Assembly: GCA_031284195.1 (NCBI GenBank)
Contig: JAITAI010000211.1
Span: 1-30,958, forward strand
Source: Treponema sp.
GTDB lineage: Bacteria > Spirochaetota > Spirochaetia > Treponematales > Breznakiellaceae
Reading direction: 5' to 3'
Length of the DNA: 30,958 nucleotides
In this document: positions 23,141-30,756 of the stretch, piece by piece
How the letters are laid out: every line of letters starts with the position of its first letter
How positions within the stretch are numbered: position 1 is the stretch's first letter
Position numbers and translations under genes: made by a program
Notes under the pieces: generated by a model
Databases searched by the model: none
What the model was told of the DNA's origin: nothing
What the model saw: only the letters and a program-made list of their open reading frames with translations

Positions 23141-24187
23141 ATGGCAAAATCATCGGGTTCCGATGCTGCGGGTAAGAAAAAGGGGCCGAAAGATATTACC
23201 GGTAGGCAGAAGGCTGCTATTTTTCTGGTATCTATAGGAGCTGAGGTATCCTCTGAAATATTTAAGTATTTGCGGGAAGATGAAATTGAAACCCTTACCT
23301 TTGAGATTGCCCGGCTCGAAACAGTAGAATCTGAACAGAAAGACGCTATTTTGCAAGAATTTCAAGAACTCATGATGGCAAATCAATTTATCAGTACCGG
23401 TGGTATTGATTATGCCCGGGAACTCTTGGAAAAAGCCTTGGGAAGTCAAAAGGCAGTGGATATCATTAACCGCCTTACCTCGAGCTTGCAAGTGCGGCCC
23501 TTTGATTTTATACGCCGTACAGATCCGGCGCACCTCCTTAATTTTATCCAACAAGAACACCCCCAGACTATTGCCCTTATTGTGGCGTATTTGGAACCGA
23601 ATAAGGCTTCAGTGATAATTCAGAATCTTCCCCATGAAATGCAAAGTGATGTAGCACGGCGTATCGCCACCATGGACAGGACCAGTCCTGAAGTCCTGCG
23701 GGAGGTAGAGCGGGTGCTGGAAAAGAAGCTTTCCACCCTGTCCAGTGAAGACTACACCGCTGCAGGAGGGGTTGAAAGTATCGTGGAGATCCTTAACCTG
23801 GTGGATAGAACTTCGGAAAAACAGATCATCGAAGCCTTGGAAGGGGAAGATCCAGAACTGGCCGAAGAGATCAAGAAGCGGATGTTTGTGTTCGAAGATA
23901 TCGTGATGATCGACGACAAATCTATTCAGAAGATTTTGCGGGAAGTGGATTCTGGAGAGTTGGCTAAAGCATTAAAGTCGGTGGATGCGGAAGTGCAGGA
24001 TAAGATCTTCCGGAACATGAGTAAGCGTGCCGCAGGGATGCTCAAGGAAGATATGGACTATATGGGCCCGGTCCGGTTAAAGGACGTGGAAGAAGCTCAG
24101 CAGAAAATCGTATCAATTATCCGGCGGTTGGAAGAGAGCGGGGAGATCGTCATTGCCCGAGCAGGGGAAGACGAATTGGTGGTCTAG
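23141..24187 (+). CDS. fliG: flagellar motor switch protein FliG
   Basis: FliG is the rotor protein that contacts stators (C-terminal), FliM (middle) and FliF (N-terminal). The three domains are visible: KAAIFLVSIGAEVSSEIFKY, then the middle domain with the EHPQT motif (FIQQEHPQTIALIVAYLEPN), and the C-terminal domain with the charged torque helix around LAKALKSVDAEVQDKIFRNM followed by SKRAAGMLKEDMDYMGPVRL. Length 348 includes an N-terminal basic extension of about 20 residues (SGSDAAGKKKGPKD), seen in spirochaete FliG proteins. Spirochaetes often carry two FliG copies; only one is here. It ends 309 bases before fliH. Confidence 0.97.
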   Translation: MAKSSGSDAAGKKKGPKDITGRQKAAIFLVSIGAEVSSEIFKYLREDEIETLTFEIARLETVESEQKDAILQEFQELMMANQFISTGGIDYARELLEKALGSQKAVDIINRLTSSLQVRPFDFIRRTDPAHLLNFIQQEHPQTIALIVAYLEPNKASVIIQNLPHEMQSDVARRIATMDRTSPEVLREVERVLEKKLSTLSSEDYTAAGGVESIVEILNLVDRTSEKQIIEALEGEDPELAEEIKKRMFVFEDIVMIDDKSIQKILREVDSGELAKALKSVDAEVQDKIFRNMSKRAAGMLKEDMDYMGPVRLKDVEEAQQKIVSIIRRLEESGEIVIARAGEDELVV

Positions 24188-24496
24188 GAGTCTGAGGGAC
24201 TTTGGTTCTATTTTCGTATACCTATCCACATAAAGATCGAATTGAGGGTTTTTGTACGGGTGATTGTCCTTTAGGCATGAAGCTATAAAAACGGGGAAGT
24301 ACCATAAAGGGCAGGTGGTAAATGGGGGTTTATCTAGGTTTTTCGAAAAAGGGCCTATTCTCCGGGAGCATAGCTATTATATATGTACGTTAAGGGATCC
24401 CGAGGGTAGATCCCTAGACGCAGGTTAGGTTTGCCGAATTGGATATTTTGCAAATGCCCTTACTATAAATTTTTACCAATGTATGAGGTAGGGTCC
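24188..24496 (+). other. unusual fliG-fliH gap
   Basis: In a run where neighbours mostly overlap, this 309-base gap stands out. It holds a 23-codon ORF (24322-24393, MGVYLGFSKKGLF...) with an AGGTGG just before its ATG, a weak hairpin GGGATC/GATCCC around 24394-24415, and an AT-rich palindrome (CTTTTTCG/CGAAAAAG-like, near 24340-24350). No promoter with both hexamers was found. It may hold an internal promoter, a leader or a decayed gene. Confidence 0.35.
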
Positions 24497-25450
24497 ATGT
24501 CAAGAGTGATTTTTAGATCCGATGAGGTTATTATTAATGATACTAAAATATTCATAGAACCTCCCACTACCGTTTCAGACGGGCTGTTTCAAGAGGATGT
24601 TGCGATGGAGCCCTTAGAGCTAGAGCAATACGACGGTCCTACCGTAGAAGATATTCGTCAGGAAGCAGAACTTTTTAAGAGTCAATGGATTGCAGAGCGG
24701 GATACTATGGTCTTGTCCGCTAAGGTAGAAGCAGAGCAGATTATTAAGGGAGCCCAAGAAGCTGCAGCGGAGGTAGTGCAGCGGGGAACAGAACAAGCCC
24801 AGGCCCTGCAAAAAGACGCCAAAGTATCAGCGGAACGTATGCTTGCGGAGGGCCGGCGAAGAGCCCAAGATATGGAGACCGCTTCCCAGAATGCCATTGA
24901 AACCCACCGGACAGAAGCGGAAAAAGAGGGTCTACTATTAGGCAAAGAAGCGGGGTTTAAGGAAGGTAAGGCCGAAGTAGATCGGCTTATTCAAAGAATC
25001 CAGACGGTCCTTGAGCGGGCTCAGGACAAGCGATCTGCAATTCTTATTGAGACAGAACAGCAGATTGTGGATTTGGTCCTCCTCATTTCCCGGAAAGTGG
25101 TCAAAATCATTTCCGAACAGACCCAAGAGGTGGTCATCGCCAATGCGAAAGAGGCGTTGCGGAAAGTGAAGGGCCGGGGGGATGTTATCATCAGAGTAAA
25201 TACCGCGGATCTACAATTGACTACCGAACACATCCAGGATTTTATTCAGGCCCTGGAAGGGGGACAGCATATTCAAGTTCAGGAAGATTCTTCCGTTGAT
25301 CAGGGCGGTTGCATCATCGAGACTGATTTTGGTGATATTGATGCCCGAATTGCCAGTCAGCTTGCGGAATTAGAAACGAAGATTCTGGAAATGACCCCCA
25401 TGAAACCTATCCTCAAATCCGGGATGCAGCCGGGGAAGGCAAGGGTTTAG
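24497..25450 (+). CDS. fliH: flagellar export apparatus protein FliH
   Basis: FliH is the stator of the flagellar type III export ATPase, binding FliI as a dimer with homology to F/V-ATPase b and delta subunits. The ~317-residue product has a long Ala/Glu-rich coiled coil (about residues 50-160, AEAEQIIKGAQEAAAEVVQR and onward) including GLLLGKEAGFKEGKAEVDR with GxxxG-like spacing, then a globular C-terminal domain (VDLVLLISRKVVKIISEQTQ; LEGGQHIQVQEDSSVDQGGC). The start at ATG 24497 (MSRVIFRSDEV) has GAGG and AGGG upstream; the TTG at 24431 gives an unlikely Cys-rich leader (CKCPYYK). It lies five bases before fliI. Confidence 0.9.
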   Translation: MSRVIFRSDEVIINDTKIFIEPPTTVSDGLFQEDVAMEPLELEQYDGPTVEDIRQEAELFKSQWIAERDTMVLSAKVEAEQIIKGAQEAAAEVVQRGTEQAQALQKDAKVSAERMLAEGRRRAQDMETASQNAIETHRTEAEKEGLLLGKEAGFKEGKAEVDRLIQRIQTVLERAQDKRSAILIETEQQIVDLVLLISRKVVKIISEQTQEVVIANAKEALRKVKGRGDVIIRVNTADLQLTTEHIQDFIQALEGGQHIQVQEDSSVDQGGCIIETDFGDIDARIASQLAELETKILEMTPMKPILKSGMQPGKARV

Positions 25451-25455
25451 GGCCC

Positions 25456-26907
25456 ATGGAAACCCTTATCTCTAAATACCGTGAAGCGACTGAACAGCTC
25501 GATACTATCAAATATGTGGGCCATATTACCAAGGTCCAGGGTCTCCTCATTGAAAGTCGAGGCCCGGTGGGGGTCATCGGAGAGCTCTGTCGTATTGAAG
25601 CCCCTAAGGGACCGGGGGGGATCCTTGCAGAGGTAGTAGGACTCCGGGATAAGACGGTCCAGCTCATGGCATATCAGGAAACTGACGGAATTGAAGTGGG
25701 AAACCGGGTCATTGCTTCAGGCAAAACCTTGGAAGTGCCGGTTTCCAACGCCTTATTAGGCCGGATTTTGGATGCTCAGGGTAAGCCGAGCGACGGCAGA
25801 GGGGGTATTAAGGCAGCTCAGTATTATCCAGTCATGGCTCAGGCGCCGGATCCTCTCAAGCGCAGACGGGTAACCCAGCGGATCTGTACAGGGGTGCGAG
25901 CCATTGACGGGGTTTTGGCAGTAGGTCGAGGGCAGCGACTGGGTATTTTTGCCGGATCCGGGGTGGGAAAATCTACCCTCTTGGGGATGATCGCCCGGAA
26001 TACCAATGCAGATGTAAACGTAGTTGCCCTTATCGGTGAACGGGGACGGGAAGTTAATGACTTTATCGAAAACGATCTTGGCCCTGAAGGTTTTGCCCGG
26101 AGTGTCATAGTAGTCAGTCCCTCCAATTCCCCTCCCCTAGCTCGCCTGCGGGGGGCCTATGTAGCGACGGCAGTGGCCGAATACTTCCGGGATCAGGGGC
26201 TGGATGTAATGCTCCTCTTTGATTCAGTTACCCGGTTTGCCCGGGCTCAACGGGAAATCGGACTCGCCATAGGGGAACCTCCTGCAACCAGGGGGTATAC
26301 TCCTAGTATGTTTGACCAGATGCCTAAGCTCCTGGAACGGTGCGGTACTGCTGAAAAGGGAACCATCACCGGATTTTATACGGTCCTGGTAGATGGGGAT
26401 GATATGGATGAACCGGTCGCCGATACAGTGCGGGGAATCCTGGACGGACATATTGTCCTTTCCCGGTCCCTTGCCCAGGCCTATCATTATCCGGCCATTG
26501 ACGTGCTTGCCAGTGTTTCCCGTCTTGCGCCAATGGTTTCAGGGCCCCTTACCAATAAAGCGGCAGGGGCCTTCAGGCGGCTCATGGCGATTTATGCGGA
26601 AAACGAGGACCTCATCAATGTGGGGGCCTATCATACCGGTTCAAATCCTGCTATTGATGAGGCGATCATGAAGCATGGAGTTATCGAGGAATTTCTCGTC
26701 CAGGGAGTAGATGAAAAATCCACCGTTACAGAAACGCTCAAAATGATGGCAGGGATTTCCGGCAGTACCATACCCGATGAAGAAATGCAGGTCTATCAAA
26801 AAGATTCCGTTGCAGCAGGTTTCTTGAGGGCAAACCCGGAGAGGGATCCCTTTTTTGATGAGACTGAAGGTTTATCAGCAAGTCCTGCGAGGAACAATGC
26901 CGGATAG
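25456..26907 (+). CDS. fliI: flagellum-specific export ATPase FliI
   Basis: FliI is the hexameric ATPase that aids export of flagellar subunits. Walker A is GSGVGKST (about residues 167-174), Walker B is VMLLFDSVTRFA, and GERGREVNDFIENDLGPEGF plus FYTVLVDGDDMDEPVADTVR are typical of the F1-beta-like FliI/YscN family. N-terminal beta-barrel: residues 1-95. Length 483 is somewhat above the usual 440-460 because of the N-terminal segment and a C-terminal tail (RDPFFDETEGLSASPARNNAG). ATG follows AGGGCCC. It belongs to the fliH-fliI-fliJ export module. Confidence 0.97.
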   Translation: METLISKYREATEQLDTIKYVGHITKVQGLLIESRGPVGVIGELCRIEAPKGPGGILAEVVGLRDKTVQLMAYQETDGIEVGNRVIASGKTLEVPVSNALLGRILDAQGKPSDGRGGIKAAQYYPVMAQAPDPLKRRRVTQRICTGVRAIDGVLAVGRGQRLGIFAGSGVGKSTLLGMIARNTNADVNVVALIGERGREVNDFIENDLGPEGFARSVIVVSPSNSPPLARLRGAYVATAVAEYFRDQGLDVMLLFDSVTRFARAQREIGLAIGEPPATRGYTPSMFDQMPKLLERCGTAEKGTITGFYTVLVDGDDMDEPVADTVRGILDGHIVLSRSLAQAYHYPAIDVLASVSRLAPMVSGPLTNKAAGAFRRLMAIYAENEDLINVGAYHTGSNPAIDEAIMKHGVIEEFLVQGVDEKSTVTETLKMMAGISGSTIPDEEMQVYQKDSVAAGFLRANPERDPFFDETEGLSASPARNNAG

Positions 26908-26920
26908 GCGGTTGTAAAGG

Positions 26921-27367
26921 ATGAAGCGTTTTCACTTTGGACTTCAGAAGGTGTTGGTCCTTCGGGAATACCGGGAGCAAGAGACTAAGCTTGAATTGGG
27001 TAGAGCGATTGGGGCCCTTACGCAGATTGAACAGAGGATCCAGGATCTCGCAGCGGAACGGATCCGGATTGGGCATGAACAGTGCAGCACCGGTCGTGGT
27101 ACTGCGGAGATTGTGGCCTTTGACCGGTACGTACAAAGGCTGGAGAGCGCCAAAAATCGTCTGCTGGAGGATGCTGCTCAGGCAAAACGTAAGGTCGAGG
27201 AGGATCGGGAAGTGTATCTTGCCGCATCCCGGGATCGTAAGATCATAGATAAGATTCGGGAACATCAGGAAGAGGAATACCGTCAGTTTCAGCTTGGAGA
27301 GGAAACTAAAATGCTCGACGAAGTGGGAAGTTCCCGGATCCAGCAGCGGGCGCGCGAAGAAAGGTAA
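26921..27367 (+). CDS. fliJ: flagellar export chaperone FliJ
   Basis: FliJ is a small coiled-coil stalk that fits into the FliI ring and escorts chaperones. The 148-residue sequence begins MKRFHFGLQKVLVLREYREQ, the family's usual opening (F-x-F-x-L-x-x-VL-x-x-R), and is predicted to be two long helices, Gln/Glu/Arg-rich throughout with no globular domain. The ATG lies 13 bases after the fliI stop, with AAAGG upstream. It is the last plus-strand gene of the flagellar run; pth follows in the opposite direction. Confidence 0.88.
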   Translation: MKRFHFGLQKVLVLREYREQETKLELGRAIGALTQIEQRIQDLAAERIRIGHEQCSTGRGTAEIVAFDRYVQRLESAKNRLLEDAAQAKRKVEEDREVYLAASRDRKIIDKIREHQEEEYRQFQLGEETKMLDEVGSSRIQQRAREER

Positions 27368-27379
27368 AGCAAGTTCGGG

Positions 27380-27414
27380 AAAGAATGGAGGGGCTGCCCA
27401 TCCACCGGTTCTTT
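27380..27414. terminator. possible bidirectional terminator between fliJ and pth
   Basis: AAAGAA (27380-27385) pairs with TTCTTT (27409-27414). Inside, TGGA pairs with TCCA and GGG with CCC, around a small CTG loop, with a CCGG bulge and one mismatch. It sits 13 bases after fliJ in the convergent gap. The T-tracts are short, so it is a modest candidate for both directions. Confidence 0.4.
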
Positions 27415-27431
27415 ACTGTATACCAAGTGAT

Positions 27432-28067
27432 TCATAGGAGTTGTTTCTTGTTCCATTCCGGCAGGAGGGATGCGGGTCCATGCAGCAATGCCTGAATCAG
27501 TGCATAGGCACAGGAGTCCAGAACTCGTGCGAAAATTGCTTGTTCATCTAGGCTAAAATCCGAAAGTACCCAATCGGCTATATCCACATCCGCATGGGCA
27601 GGGCGGCCAATACCGAGGCGAAATCGCCAGAAATCTCCGGTGACGAAATTGGCCTTCATGGAACGGAGGCCGTTGTGGCCCCCCAGTCCCCCGGAAAACT
27701 TATATGCTGCGGTTCCCAAGGGTAACTCTAACTCATCATGAACCACGAGGATACGCTTTACGGGGATCTTAAAAAAAGAAGCCGCAGCATACACCGAATC
27801 CCCGGAGAGATTCATATAAGTTTCAGGTAAAAGCAGATGTATTTTACCGGGAATGGGCTGTTCCTCCTGGGAGACCGGTATTGATACCTCGTTTTGATAG
27901 GTCAGCAACGTACTCCCTTCTATGCTCGCGTACAGTCCTTTGTATTTTTTCTGCCACGGTAAAGATGCAGAAAACGGAAGGGTTTCTGCAAGCAACCGTC
28001 CTGCATTATGCCGGTTTTGTGCATATTCCCTGCCAGGATTTCCTAAAAAAGCCACAAGTTCAATCAT
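27432..28067 (-). CDS. pth: peptidyl-tRNA hydrolase
   Basis: Pth releases peptides from tRNAs dropped by stalled ribosomes. Motifs: AFLGNPGREYAQNRHNAGRLLAE with the catalytic His (HNAG), LLLPETYMNLSGDSVYAAA, LVVHDELELPLGTAAYKFSGG, LGGHNGLRSMKANF and FWRFRLGIGRP, covering the whole family. The frame is open much further upstream (to 28403), but that part is antisense to trkH. The product should begin at MIELVAFLGNPG (28067, with GGAG three bases upstream) or at ATG 28076 (MENMIELV). Length is about 211 residues. It is convergent with fliJ and divergent from trkH. Confidence 0.95.
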   Translation of the reverse strand: MIELVAFLGNPGREYAQNRHNAGRLLAETLPFSASLPWQKKYKGLYASIEGSTLLTYQNEVSIPVSQEEQPIPGKIHLLLPETYMNLSGDSVYAAASFFKIPVKRILVVHDELELPLGTAAYKFSGGLGGHNGLRSMKANFVTGDFWRFRLGIGRPAHADVDIADWVLSDFSLDEQAIFARVLDSCAYALIQALLHGPASLLPEWNKKQLL

Positions 28068-28076
28068 ATTCTCCAT

Positions 28077-28181
28077 AGAACCAATAATAGACCGGATACA
28101 AGCCTTTTTGTAGTACCATGTACAGTCCGGTTTATACTGCTCCAGTATGCAGGATCCCCTATACCTCCTTAAATAAAGGGT
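28077..28181. promoter_or_regulatory. pth-trkH divergent intergenic region
   Basis: Both genes must be transcribed from here. For trkH, a TATACT near 28134-28139 with TTGTAG about 20 bases upstream is a weak candidate. For pth, TATAAA or TATTAT on the minus strand lack -35 partners. A GTACCATGTAC palindrome lies between. ACCTCCTT (28163-28170) is the complement of a ribosome binding site and reads as AAGGAGGT on the minus strand, but no minus-strand start codon follows at the right distance. Confidence 0.3.
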
Positions 28182-29645
28182 ATGATATGCTATCAGTATA
28201 TGAAATGGTTGATGCTTCTTCGTATCATTGCCCTCACCTTGGGTATTGCAGTCCCTATGCTGCTTCCGGCCTTTGGCATGGCCTTGGCCGCTGGTGAATT
28301 CCTGATGATACGGGCCTTTGCTATTCCCATGGTCATTACCCTGGGTTGTGCCATACCTGCCCTCTGGTCTTTCAAAAAAACACCCTTCCGTTTTGGTCCG
28401 CAAGATGGTTTCCTCCTGGTGTTCCTCACCTGGATTTGTATAAGTCTCTTGGGAGCCCTTCCCTATTACCTTGCAGGGAGGGGCTTTAGTTTCGTAGATG
28501 CGGTTTTTGAAAGCGCCTGCGGGTTCGCCACCACCGGGGCGAGTACTCTATCCGAGGTGGAATGTCTTCCTAAATCTCTCCTTTTCTGGCGGAGTACCAC
28601 CCACTGGTTTGGAGGTATGGGGATCATCCTGCTCACCGTGGCGCTCATGCCCCTCCTGGGGGTCGGAGGGTTTCAACTCATCAAGGCCGAGGCCCCAGGG
28701 CCGGAGAAGGAGAAGATCACTCCCAAGATCACCGCCACTGCCAAGCTCCTCTGGCTGGTTTATTGCGGCCTTACGGTGATCCTATTCCTGCTCTACCGCA
28801 TAGGGGGTATGAACGGTTTCGATGCGCTCTGTCACGCCTTCACTACCATGGCTTCTGGAGGAGTGAGCACGAAAAATAAGGGTATTAGTTTTTATGATTC
28901 CCCTTTCATCGATCTCGTTTCCGCGGTGTTCATGTTCCTCGCAGGGCTTAATTTTAACCTCTACGTGCGGCTCCTCAAAGGTAAGTTCAGGGACCTGTGG
29001 CATAATTCCGAAGGCCGGGCTTACTTGTTCATTTTCATTATTGCTTCCGGGCTGATTACGGGAAGCCTCTTGGGGGTCTACGGTTCCGTAGGCAGGGCTG
29101 CTCGATACGGGATATATCAGGTGGCTTCGATCCTTTCTACCACCGGTGCAATCGTTACGGATTACGAAACCTGGCCTTCCTTTGCCCAGGGGATTCTTTT
29201 CATCCTCATGTTCATCGGGGGTTGCTCTAGTTCCACTGCTGGAGGTATCAAAGTGATACGCCATGTGGTGCTCTGGAAACAGGCCGGCAATGAACTGCGG
29301 CAACTCATCTATCCTCAGGGCATTTTCAGTGTACAGCTTAACCACAAGGTAGGCCGCAAGGATGTAGTCTACGGGGTTGCGGGCTTTGTGTTTCTCTACC
29401 TCTTGGTGATTGCCGCCACCACCCTCATAACCGCGGCTTCAGGGACGGATCTTTTCTCCGCATTCAGCGCAGCCCTCTCAGTTACTGGAAACATCGGGGT
29501 CGGTTTCGGTGCGATTGGGCCCAGCCGTAATTACGGGGCCTTCCCGGATCATGTCAAGTGGGTTTTCTCTTTTGTGATGATTTCTGGACGACTGGAACTC
29601 TGGACCGTGTTTGTGCTGTTTTCTCCTGAATACTGGAGACGGTAA
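28182..29645 (+). CDS. trkH: K+ uptake channel subunit TrkH/KtrB family
   Basis: TrkH/KtrB proteins are K+-translocating membrane subunits with four pore repeats. The four P-loop filters are visible: CGFATTGAST, TTMASGGVST, LSTTGAIVTD and LSVTGNIGVGFG. About ten hydrophobic helices surround them, and the HWFGGMGIILLTVALMPLLG motif is typical. Length 487 matches TrkH. Its regulatory partner TrkA/KtrA is not in this window. Start ATG 28182 has AAAGGG nearly touching it; ATG 28200 (MKWLMLLRIIA) is an alternative. The gene probably has its own promoter. No clear terminator follows; a TTCCTT/AAGGAA hairpin at 29689-29704 lacks a T-run. Confidence 0.93.
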   Translation: MICYQYMKWLMLLRIIALTLGIAVPMLLPAFGMALAAGEFLMIRAFAIPMVITLGCAIPALWSFKKTPFRFGPQDGFLLVFLTWICISLLGALPYYLAGRGFSFVDAVFESACGFATTGASTLSEVECLPKSLLFWRSTTHWFGGMGIILLTVALMPLLGVGGFQLIKAEAPGPEKEKITPKITATAKLLWLVYCGLTVILFLLYRIGGMNGFDALCHAFTTMASGGVSTKNKGISFYDSPFIDLVSAVFMFLAGLNFNLYVRLLKGKFRDLWHNSEGRAYLFIFIIASGLITGSLLGVYGSVGRAARYGIYQVASILSTTGAIVTDYETWPSFAQGILFILMFIGGCSSSTAGGIKVIRHVVLWKQAGNELRQLIYPQGIFSVQLNHKVGRKDVVYGVAGFVFLYLLVIAATTLITAASGTDLFSAFSAALSVTGNIGVGFGAIGPSRNYGAFPDHVKWVFSFVMISGRLELWTVFVLFSPEYWRR

Positions 29646-30060
29646 AAACCGGGAAGGACGGATCAGGCACGGTCATGTACTTTTTTAATTCCTTGTATAA
29701 GGAAATAGGGTACCCCGGATACTATGCAGGTATCGTTTCGCGGCTGTAGCGAACCGATGGTTCGACGACGTTTGGGCAGCACCATAAAGAAACCCGTAGG
29801 GTTTCGTGCCGCCCAAATGTGCCGAAGTGAGCCGTTGGAAGGAGCGGCGGCAACAAAGTTGCCGAAGCGATTGAGCTAGGCGAATGGAGGCCGAGAGGCT
29901 TTAGCCCCGAAGCGTAATCAGACTTGTTATGCGACGTTTTGCCTGCTTTATACTTTTTCTTTCTAATCATATTTTCTACAAAATTATTTTTTAATATTGT
30001 CTTTATGCTTTTTTGGGTGAATATACCTTCTCACTTTTTCGGTTTTTTTATTTATTATAT
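29646..30060. other. trkH-cassette gene interval, structured repeat then AT-rich tail
   Basis: No protein gene is supported. The left 85 bases hold only the TTCCTT/AAGGAA hairpin. The middle is the attC-like repeat A (29731-29932). The right 128 bases are very AT-rich and form the 3' flank of the minus-strand cassette gene. Confidence 0.6.
29731..29932 (-). repeat. attC-like structured repeat A
   Basis: Read on the minus strand this starts with GCATAAC (29932-29926), just downstream of the minus-strand gene's AT-rich 3' flank. It then has GCTTCGGGGC near 29916-29904, a GGCAAC/GTTGCC hairpin (29849-29863), and a long central hairpin, TTTGGGC-a-GCAC...GAAACCC-GTA-GGGTTTC-GTGC-c-GCCCAAA (29771-29817). 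The far arm is GTTTCGCGGC (29735-29744, plus). GCATAAC fits loosely the integron R'' pattern RYYYAAC. Repeat B has the same architecture. The distal core of A is not recognisable, as expected for a decayed or terminal site. At about 200 bases it is longer than most attC sites. Confidence 0.5.
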
Positions 30061-30495
30061 TTATGTTTCTTCCACTACAATTTTGCCGTCCCACTCCGGA
30101 GGTTTCGATACAGAAGAATGTTCATGTATCACTTTCCATTGACCATCCTGTTTTTCAAAACAATCTGTTTGCCGGACAAGCATTGGAGCATTAACAGTAC
30201 CGTCCTTGAGTATTATATTCCACTTCTGAATGGAGCAAACAACACCCATGTTACCATTTATAAATGTTTCCATTTTAATAATGTCAACTTTTATTGATTT
30301 CAACCCACTGAACGCATTATCGAATACCTCACACGCGGGTTTAATGCCTTTTGAAGCAAAAGGAACAATATCAAACCAAAGCGCATTCTTTGCCCAATGT
30401 TTTGTACTTTGCGCTCCCGTCATTGATTTTGACATTTCTGTAACAACCGAAACGAGGATTTCTTTATCCTTTTCACCCGCTAAATTTGTATCCAT
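30061..30495 (-). CDS. SnoaL/NTF2-like protein, cassette-borne
   Basis: The 144-residue product resembles small NTF2-fold (SnoaL-like, DUF4440-type) proteins: an N-terminal helix (EKDKEILVSVVTEMSKSM), WAKNALWFDIVPFASKGIKP, a central strand region (MGVVCSIQKWNIILKDGTVN) and the typical final strands RQTDCFEKQDGQWKVIHEHS followed by SVSKPPEWDGK. Such folds may be enzymes or ligand binders; the substrate is unknown. The start is strong: AAGGAG seven bases before ATG, and a consensus TTGACA/TATAAT promoter upstream. Composition is AT-rich compared with the core genes, a sign of acquisition. It lies between the two attC-like repeats. The fold assignment is by pattern only. Confidence 0.78.
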   Translation of the reverse strand: MDTNLAGEKDKEILVSVVTEMSKSMTGAQSTKHWAKNALWFDIVPFASKGIKPACEVFDNAFSGLKSIKVDIIKMETFINGNMGVVCSIQKWNIILKDGTVNAPMLVRQTDCFEKQDGQWKVIHEHSSVSKPPEWDGKIVVEET

Positions 30496-30517
30496 TTTTA
30501 TTCTCCTTATTTTTCCG

Positions 30518-30547
30518 ATTATACCTCATTCGTAAATTCTTTGTCAA
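30518..30547 (-). promoter_or_regulatory. consensus sigma-70 promoter of the cassette gene
   Basis: On the minus strand TTGACA (30547-30542) and TATAAT (30523-30518) are both perfect consensus hexamers with 18 bases between them. Transcription would start near 30511, only about 15 bases before the ATG, with AAGGAG (30508-30503) at the very 5' end of the mRNA. Confidence 0.8.
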
Positions 30548-30579
30548 TCATTTTTTAACAATCTTTCAGGTCAAATGTC

Positions 30580-30756
30580 GCATAACATTTCGGCTGTTTA
30601 CGATGTTTGCCAACCCGGATAAAGACTTTGCGTAGCAAAGATCAGGGTTGGCAAAATGTGGCAGACCAACGTCGTGGGAATGAAGCATAGCAGAATGACC
30701 TAGCCGACCGAACCCCAAACCGCTTTAGCGCCGAAGCATATACCGTCCTGTTGAGA
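30580..30756 (-). repeat. attC-like structured repeat B
   Basis: B has the same design as A. The plus strand reads GCATAAC (30580-30586), TTTCGGC (30588-30594), then the hairpin TTTGCCAACCC-g-GAT...CTTTGC-GTA-GCAAAG-ATC-a-GGGTTGGCAAA (30606-30655). It closes with GCCGAAG (30730-30736) and GTTGAGA (30750-30756). TTCGGC pairs with GCCGAA. The central stem has the same GTA loop and the same one-base mismatch as A. The segments GCTTTAGC-s-CCGAAGC are shared with A at equivalent positions. On the minus strand GTTATGC is the R'-like core facing the cassette gene. The outer side meets an IS end. Confidence 0.5.

Larger units (their letters stand above)
29731..30585 (-). mobile_element. putative integron-like gene cassette
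   Basis: On the minus strand the order is: core GTTATGC of repeat B (30586-30580), an ~80-base leader with a consensus promoter, a single SnoaL-like gene, an AT-rich tail, and then repeat A. That is the layout of an integron cassette (one gene followed by its attC), bounded at the upstream side by the previous cassette's core site. The cassette is much more AT-rich than the neighbouring core genes. Integrons are known in Treponema denticola. No integrase gene is visible in the window. Confidence 0.45.

Noticed and set aside
28163..28170. AAGGAGGT on the minus strand
   Set aside because: Looks like a perfect ribosome binding site, but no ATG, GTG or TTG follows at 5-10 bases in any useful frame.
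28077..28403. N-terminal extension of pth to 28403
   Set aside because: It would be antisense to the start of trkH, has low-complexity His/Gln/Lys content and no counterpart in Pth proteins.
29689..29704. TTCCTT/AAGGAA hairpin as trkH terminator
   Set aside because: Only six pairs and no T-run after it; the T-run lies before it, so it does not fit a rho-independent terminator for trkH.
29924..30142. 72-codon hydrophobic plus-strand ORF
   Set aside because: Phe/Ile-rich translation of AT-rich sequence and antisense to the end of the SnoaL-like gene, with no ribosome binding site.
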